A stretch of DNA of 9,576 nt from Gp13-AA77 sp036521995. GTDB taxonomy: Bacteria > Acidobacteriota > Terriglobia > UBA7540. The notes below the pieces were generated by a model that worked only from the letters and a program-made list of their open reading frames with translations, had not been told where the DNA came from and made no database searches. Location: NCBI GenBank assembly GCA_036521995.1, contig DATDGR010000342.1, positions 1-9,576 of the forward strand. The letters run 5' to 3'. How positions within the stretch are numbered: the first letter of the stretch is position 1; every line of letters begins with the position of its first letter. Of the stretch, positions 6,071 through 9,576 are shown in pieces. The position numbers and the translations under genes were made by a program.

Positions 6071-7564
6071 TCACGCTCCCTGAAGGTGGGTCAGAAGATG
6101 CACCAGCGTGCGCACGGGGTAGCCGGTGGGTCCTTTGGCGAGGTACGGCTTTTCCTCGTTCGACCAACGGGTGCCGGCGATGTCTAGGTGGACCCAAGGC
6201 GTGTGGCCGGCAAATTCGCCCACGAACATGGCCGCGGTGATGGCGCCGCCGTAACGGCCGCCGGTGTTGGCCAGATCGGCGATCGAGCTTTTGTAGAGGT
6301 CGCGATAATCGTCGTCGACGGGCAACTCCCACATCTTGTCGCCCACCGCCTCGGCGCTCGCCAGCACCTTTTTCACCCAGTCCTTGTTCCAGCCAAAGAC
6401 GCCAGTGGTGGTGTTGCCGAGCGCGACCACGACGGCGCCCGTGAGCGTGGCAGCGTCGATCAGCGCCGTAGCGCCCTGCTGCTTCGCATAGGTGATCGCG
6501 TCCGCCAGGGCCAGGCGGCCTTCGGCGTCAGTGTTGAGCACTTCGATGGTCTTGCCTGACATAGCGGTGATGACGTCGCCCGGCCGGTAAGCCTTGCCGC
6601 TCGGCATGTTCTCGGCCGCCGGAATCACGGCCAGCACGCGCACCGCCGGCTTCAACTGCGCCACTGCCTGCATCACTCCCAGCATGGTGGCGCCGCCAGC
6701 CATGTCCGTCTTCATCTCATGCATGTTTTCGGCCGGCTTGATCGAGATGCCCCCCGTGTCAAACGTGATGCCTTTGCCGATCAGTCCGACCACCGGCGCC
6801 GCCGGCGCATCTTCAGGCATGTAGCGCAACACAATCACTCGTGGCTCTTCTTCGCTCCCCTGCGCTACGGCCAACAAAGCGCCCATCTTCAGCGACTTGA
6901 TCTCCACCGGGCCCAGCGCGCGGCACTCGAGGCCATACTGATTGGCCATTTCCCGGGCCTGCATCGCCAGGAGCGAAGGCGTCATGCGATTCGAAGGCTC
7001 GTTGACCAGATCGCGAGTAAAGTTCTGGGCTTCCCCGATGATTCGACCCCTCTCGACGGCGGCGCGTTCATCGTCTGTGGCCGCGGCGCCTCCCGTGGCG
7101 AACTGGAATTCGTCGATGCGTTTGTCGCCATCGCGCTCGCTACGATAAGTGTCGGCATCGTAGTCGGCCGCGATAGCGCCCTCGACCACCGCTTGCGCTG
7201 CCTCCGGCCCGCCGTGCTTCCCACCGAACACCCAGGTCAGGCTATGCACGCCGCGGGCCCGCAAGTGCCGCACCGCCGCTCCGGCCAGGCGGCGCAATAC
7301 AGCCAGGTTGAACTTCTCCTCTTTCCCCGCGCCCACCACTAGCAGCGCTCGCGCCGCGAGCCCCACTGGACGGTGGATCAGCGTGGTTTCATACGCTTTA
7401 CCCTTGAGCTCATCCGACTCCTGCAAGTCCGCGAGCAGCGCTCGCGTAGCCTCCGGCAGGCCGGCCGCCGTGCCGCTGCCTACGGGTTTGTCTTCGAAGC
7501 CAAAGACCACCAGCGTGGTGCCGCCAATCTCCGCCAACGGTTCATTTCGAAAGTCGATTTTCAT
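6071..7564 (-). CDS. pepA: Cytosol (leucyl) aminopeptidase, peptidase family M17
   Basis: This two-metal cytosolic exopeptidase removes N-terminal residues, preferring leucine-like ones, from peptides. The product has 497 residues, close to the roughly 500 of E. coli PepA. The less conserved N-terminal domain (about 1-170) is followed by the catalytic domain with every expected ligand: K264 and D269 in GKGITFDTGG, D287 in MKTDMAGGA, and D346 and E348 in the signature NTDAEGRLAL (345-353 region). Catalytic K276 (SIKP) and R350 are also present. ATG 7564 follows GGAGG (7573-7569) with a 4-nt spacer. It lies 42 bp after smpB and 33 bp before the permease gene on the same strand, which suggests one transcript. 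Some family members also bind DNA as regulators (PepA/XerA in E. coli); nothing here shows that role. The assignment is secure. Confidence 0.96.
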   Translation of the reverse strand: MKIDFRNEPLAEIGGTTLVVFGFEDKPVGSGTAAGLPEATRALLADLQESDELKGKAYETTLIHRPVGLAARALLVVGAGKEEKFNLAVLRRLAGAAVRHLRARGVHSLTWVFGGKHGGPEAAQAVVEGAIAADYDADTYRSERDGDKRIDEFQFATGGAAATDDERAAVERGRIIGEAQNFTRDLVNEPSNRMTPSLLAMQAREMANQYGLECRALGPVEIKSLKMGALLAVAQGSEEEPRVIVLRYMPEDAPAAPVVGLIGKGITFDTGGISIKPAENMHEMKTDMAGGATMLGVMQAVAQLKPAVRVLAVIPAAENMPSGKAYRPGDVITAMSGKTIEVLNTDAEGRLALADAITYAKQQGATALIDAATLTGAVVVALGNTTTGVFGWNKDWVKKVLASAEAVGDKMWELPVDDDYRDLYKSSIADLANTGGRYGGAITAAMFVGEFAGHTPWVHLDIAGTRWSNEEKPYLAKGPTGYPVRTLVHLLTHLQGA

Positions 7565-7606
7565 TTTTCCTCCGAGAGTGCGCTGGGCGCACCTTCACCG
7601 CACGCG

Positions 7607-8107
7607 TCATCTGTGATAATCCCGGCTCCTCCGTTGATGATCCCGGATGTCCTGGGCCGTCTCCCGATCAATCGTCCGCCGGCGCAGAGTCTCGCGCTGG
7701 TCCCAGACGGTCTTTCCCTTGGCGAGAGCCAGTTCGCACTTGATGAGGTTCTTCTTCAGGTAAAGCCGGGTGGGAATCAGCGTCAGGCCGCGCTCCTGGG
7801 TGCGCCCCCGCAGCTTGTCGATTTCCTGCCGGTGCAGCAGCAGGCGGCGCTCGCGCAAAGCGGGATGATTCAGGTAGCTCCCCGGCAGGTATCCGCCAAT
7901 GTGGCAGTCGACTAACCACACTTCGTTGTTGCGCACCACGGCGTAGCTATCCTTCAGATGCACTTTGCCGTCGCGAATGGACTTCACCTCGGTCCCGGTC
8001 AGCTCGATGCCCGTCTCGAACTTCTCCAACAGCTGGTAGTAATGTCCGGCCTGCCGGTTGACGGCGAAGTTGCGCGGCGCTTCGCGTTCCGTCTTGGTAT
8101 TCTTCAC
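7607..8107 (-). CDS. smpB: SsrA (tmRNA)-binding protein SmpB
   Basis: SmpB binds tmRNA and brings it to stalled ribosomes for trans-translation. The product is 166 residues, the usual size. It shows an N-terminal NRQAGHYYQLLEKFETGIEL segment, GTEVKSIR at 38-45, LKDSYA near 51-56, the GSYLNHPALRERRLLLHR region, and ERGLTLIPTRLYLKKN leading to LALAKGKTVWDQRET, all typical of the OB-fold core. The basic C-terminal tail (about 130-166) is the part that folds in the ribosomal mRNA channel. Its usual DKR triad reads DQR (136-138). GTG 8107 is preferred because GGAAGG (8121-8116) lies 8 nt upstream; an upstream GTG at 8152 would add 15 residues not seen in the family. smpB leads the probable smpB-pepA-permease operon. 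No tmRNA gene is visible in the window. Confidence 0.95.
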   Translation of the reverse strand: MKNTKTEREAPRNFAVNRQAGHYYQLLEKFETGIELTGTEVKSIRDGKVHLKDSYAVVRNNEVWLVDCHIGGYLPGSYLNHPALRERRLLLHRQEIDKLRGRTQERGLTLIPTRLYLKKNLIKCELALAKGKTVWDQRETLRRRTIDRETAQDIRDHQRRSRDYHR

Positions 8108-8142
8108 CAGGGTAGCCTTCCAAGTCGATGAGCCAGATTTGA

Positions 8143-8172
8143 ATGTTAACACGGCGTTACCATCTGGGTTAA
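8143..8172 (-). promoter_or_regulatory. Weak promoter candidate for smpB, embedded in GTTAAC palindromes
   Basis: On the minus strand, TTAACC (8172-8167) and TAACAT (8148-8143) each match the sigma-70 hexamers at 4 of 6 bases with an 18-nt spacer. Each hexamer overlaps one of two GTTAAC palindromes. The leader to GTG 8107 would be about 29 nt. The spacing is reasonable but the hexamers are poor. Confidence 0.2.
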
Positions 8173-8203
8173 CGGCCTCACGGCTTCGGCCCGGGCGTCG
8201 AAA

Positions 8204-8217
8204 ATGACCCCTGTCAT
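8204..8217. repeat. Short dyad ATGAC-CCCT-GTCAT
   Basis: ATGAC (8204-8208) and GTCAT (8213-8217) are perfect inverted repeats around a 4-bp centre. The dyad lies between the divergent smpB and Hsp70-like transcripts, 36 bp upstream of the latter's promoter element. It could be an operator, or the minus-strand string GGGGTCATTTTCGACG (8211-8196) could be a solitary insertion-sequence end. Neither is proven. Confidence 0.35.
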
Positions 8218-8252
8218 GCTTAGAGTCGCGAGCGGGGTTTCACGAACGGGGA

Positions 8253-8261
8253 TGATATAAT
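8253..8261 (+). promoter_or_regulatory. Extended -10 promoter for the Hsp70-like gene
   Basis: TGATATAAT contains a perfect TATAAT (8256-8261) with the TGn extension, the same architecture as the argS promoter. No good -35 is present. Transcription would start near 8268 and leave about 236 nt of untranslated leader. No CIRCE operator or heat-shock sigma-32-like element is seen nearby. Confidence 0.5.
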
Positions 8262-8267
8262 CAGTCT

Positions 8268-8503
8268 CAGTCGTCGAACGAGTTGTTGCCGGCTGCCCGA
8301 ACGGACTGTGCTCGCCGGGGGAAAAAGGGGCCCAGAAGAAAGGATGTTTTTGAGGAAACGAACCCGTCAACTTATTGAAAACAAAGGACAGGCTTCTAGC
8401 GAAGGTGCAAAATGAACCGCGAAAGAACCCGGAAAGACTCAAACGAGCGGGGGCAAAGGGGCTTGCCTAAGGGGGTCCGCTCGGGGCAGGCTCTGAAGGC
8501 TCT
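8268..8503 (+). promoter_or_regulatory. Long structured 5' leader or small-RNA candidate before the Hsp70-like gene
   Basis: Five helices can nest inside one another: 8293-8306 with 8475-8489 (13 bp with one A-C mismatch and one bulged G), 8309-8314 with 8444-8449, 8315-8319 with 8428-8432, 8334-8338 with 8393-8397, and 8345-8351 with 8377-8383. This gives a rod of about 197 nt. A competing local fold pairs CGAGCGG (8444-8450) with CCGCTCG (8477-8483) and GGGCAA (8451-8456) with TTGCCT (8463-8468), using bases needed by the outer two helices. The 7-bp direct repeat AGGCTCT (8488-8494 and 8497-8503) then brackets the ribosome binding site. The pairings were found by eye, without an energy calculation. 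I do not recognise a known riboswitch, tmRNA, RNase P RNA or 6S sequence. Confidence 0.35.
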
Positions 8504-9576
8504 ATGAGACTTGGCATTGATCTCGGAACTACAAGAATCGTCGTGGCTTACGTCGATCGCGGCAACTACCCCGTGGTCATGTTTGACACGCCGGATGGCG
8601 CGGTCAGCGAGTGGTTCCCGCCCCTGGTGGCGGTCCGGGGCGAGGAGCGCCTCTACGGCTGGAAGGCCTGGCAAGCGCAGGAGGACCCCTGCTGGACCAT
8701 CGTCCGGTCCGTGAAGCGGCTGCTGGAAGCGGCTGGTCCCGACACACGCATCCGAATTGGCGAGCAGGCCATCCCCATGCAGCAGCTTCTCAGGGAGCTC
8801 CTGACCTCCCTCTGCGATCACTTGCGCAGCGGCTCGAATCTGCCGGCGGCGCCCGGTGAGGCGCTGGAAGTGATGGCCGGAGTCCCCGCCCACGCCCACA
8901 ACAACCAGCGATTTCTCACCGTGGAAGCTTTTCGCCAAGCCGGTTTCGAGGTCCTGGGGCTGCTCAATGAGCCCTCGGCCGCCAGCATCGAGTTCGGACA
9001 CCGCAACAAGAAGTCCCGCAACGGCGCTGACAGCGCCCGCATCCTGGTGTACGACCTCGGCGGCGGAACGTTCGATGCCTCTCTGGTGGAGCTCGGGGAG
9101 ACCGCGCATGAGGTGATCGCCTCGGAGGGCATTAGCACGCTCGGCGGTGACGATTTTGACGAAGTGCTCGCCGATCTGGCCCTGGAAGCGGGTGGGATCA
9201 GCCCCGAGCAGCAGCAAAGCCTCACTCAGGCTGAAGTCTTCCGGCTGCATGAGGAGTGCCGGCAGAAGAAGGAAGCGTTGCACCCCAATACCCGCCGCAT
9301 GGTGATTGACCTCGGCATTGCGCGGGAGGGGTGGAGGGAGGTTTCCATTACCACCGAGGTTTTCTATGAGCGCTGCCAGCCTTTGATCGACGAGACCCTG
9401 CATGCGGTGGAAGACCTATTGGCAACCGGCAACGGCCAGCCCGCCGCCAGTGAGCGCGAGGATGAACTGCGCCTGGAAGCCCTTTATGTGACGGGCGGCG
9501 CCAGCGAACTGCCCCTGGTGTCGCGCGCTCTGCGCGAAGAGTTTGGCCGCCGGGTGCGGCGCTCGGCGTATACGCG
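8504..9576 (+). CDS. Hsp70/DnaK-like ATPase (partial, runs off the right edge)
   Basis: The visible 357 codons encode nearly all of an Hsp70-type nucleotide-binding domain of the actin-fold superfamily. The phosphate-1 loop is GIDLGTT (4-10). A lysine at 71 in SVKRLL sits where DnaK has its catalytic Lys. NEPSAAS begins at 155. The phosphate-2 loop is YDLGGGTFD (183-191), and the adenosine loop is VTGGASELP (329 on). ATG 8504 follows GAAGG (8495-8499) by 4 nt. The middle of the protein departs from canonical DnaK: FPPLVAV replaces the usual TPSVVAF-type strand, and a Trp-rich segment (GWKAWQAQEDPCWT) follows. No grpE or dnaJ is adjacent on the visible side. It may therefore be one of the specialised Hsp70 paralogues common in Acidobacteriota rather than the housekeeping chaperone. 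The sequence ends about where the interdomain linker should start, so presence of a substrate-binding domain cannot be judged. Confidence 0.9.
   Translation, partial: MRLGIDLGTTRIVVAYVDRGNYPVVMFDTPDGAVSEWFPPLVAVRGEERLYGWKAWQAQEDPCWTIVRSVKRLLEAAGPDTRIRIGEQAIPMQQLLRELLTSLCDHLRSGSNLPAAPGEALEVMAGVPAHAHNNQRFLTVEAFRQAGFEVLGLLNEPSAASIEFGHRNKKSRNGADSARILVYDLGGGTFDASLVELGETAHEVIASEGISTLGGDDFDEVLADLALEAGGISPEQQQSLTQAEVFRLHEECRQKKEALHPNTRRMVIDLGIAREGWREVSITTEVFYERCQPLIDETLHAVEDLLATGNGQPAASEREDELRLEALYVTGGASELPLVSRALREEFGRRVRRSAYT

Larger units (their letters stand above)
8108..8503. other. Divergent intergenic region between smpB and the Hsp70-like gene
   Basis: No protein gene is credible in these 396 bases. 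From left to right they hold the smpB leader and Shine-Dalgarno sequence, two GTTAAC palindromes (8145-8150 and 8168-8173) lying within or next to a CCAGAT/ATCTGG inverted repeat (8133-8138 and 8162-8167), a 14-bp dyad at 8204-8217, an extended -10 promoter at 8253-8261, and a long purine-rich leader with nested complementary segments running to the start of the Hsp70-like gene. Confidence 0.7.

Noticed and set aside
4793..6187. Long plus-strand open frame opposite the permease gene
   Set aside because: The peptide is extremely rich in Arg, Gly, His and Gln, with no hydrophobic core pattern, as expected for the complement of a membrane protein gene.
8108..8152. Upstream GTG 8152 as the smpB start
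   Set aside because: It would add 15 residues not typical of SmpB, and GTG 8107 has GGAAGG 8 nt upstream.
8108..8503. tmRNA (ssrA) gene next to smpB
   Set aside because: No tRNA-like ends, no T-loop GTTCRAxYC-type sequence and no tag reading frame with a terminal AA were found on either strand.
8396..9403. Long open frame antisense to the Hsp70-like gene
   Set aside because: The plus strand carries intact Hsp70 nucleotide-binding loops in order. The antisense frame has no recognisable motif.
1..9576. CRISPR array, tRNA or rRNA genes, or intact insertion sequence
   Set aside because: Reading both strands showed no regularly spaced repeats, no cloverleaf-type consensus, no rRNA-like conserved stretches and no transposase motifs.

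Overview
The window is GC-rich, gene-dense bacterial DNA with mostly chromosomal housekeeping genes. The form of the arginyl-tRNA synthetase, frequent TTG/GTG starts with good Shine-Dalgarno sequences, and a partial gene whose N-terminus resembles a multi-copy uncharacterised family I associate with Acidobacteriota together suggest an acidobacterium, possibly of the Solibacter/Bryobacter type. This is an inference from protein style, not a marker-gene assignment.

Layout. Bases 1-69 hold the start of a gene on the minus strand that leaves the window. Bases 70-357 are a divergent intergenic region with an 8-bp inverted repeat and an extended -10 promoter. argS (arginyl-tRNA synthetase) follows on the plus strand at 358-2427. 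After a 181-bp spacer with a weak terminator-like hairpin and a promoter candidate, 2609-4727 carries two plus-strand response regulators: REC-HD-GYP (predicted c-di-GMP phosphodiesterase) and REC-GGDEF (predicted diguanylate cyclase). This pair overlaps by 4 bp, stop to stop, with a minus-strand block running the other way: smpB (8107-7607), pepA (7564-6071) and an APC-family amino-acid permease (6037-4724), with gaps of 42 and 33 bp that suggest an operon. A 396-bp divergent region (8108-8503) separates smpB from an Hsp70/DnaK-like ATPase that starts at 8504 and runs off the right edge.

Functional reading. The response-regulator pair encodes opposing c-di-GMP activities under phosphorylation control, and the cyclase keeps an RxxD inhibitory site. 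The partner histidine kinases are not in the window. smpB, pepA and the permease could be read as ribosome rescue, peptide breakdown and amino-acid traffic, but shared transcription is the only link visible.

The least explained stretch is the roughly 236-nt leader of the Hsp70-like gene. It can form a nested, rod-like set of helices closed by a 13-bp long-range pairing, and also a competing local hairpin next to the ribosome binding site. It is the best candidate here for an undescribed RNA element. No CRISPR array, tRNA, rRNA or intact insertion sequence is visible.
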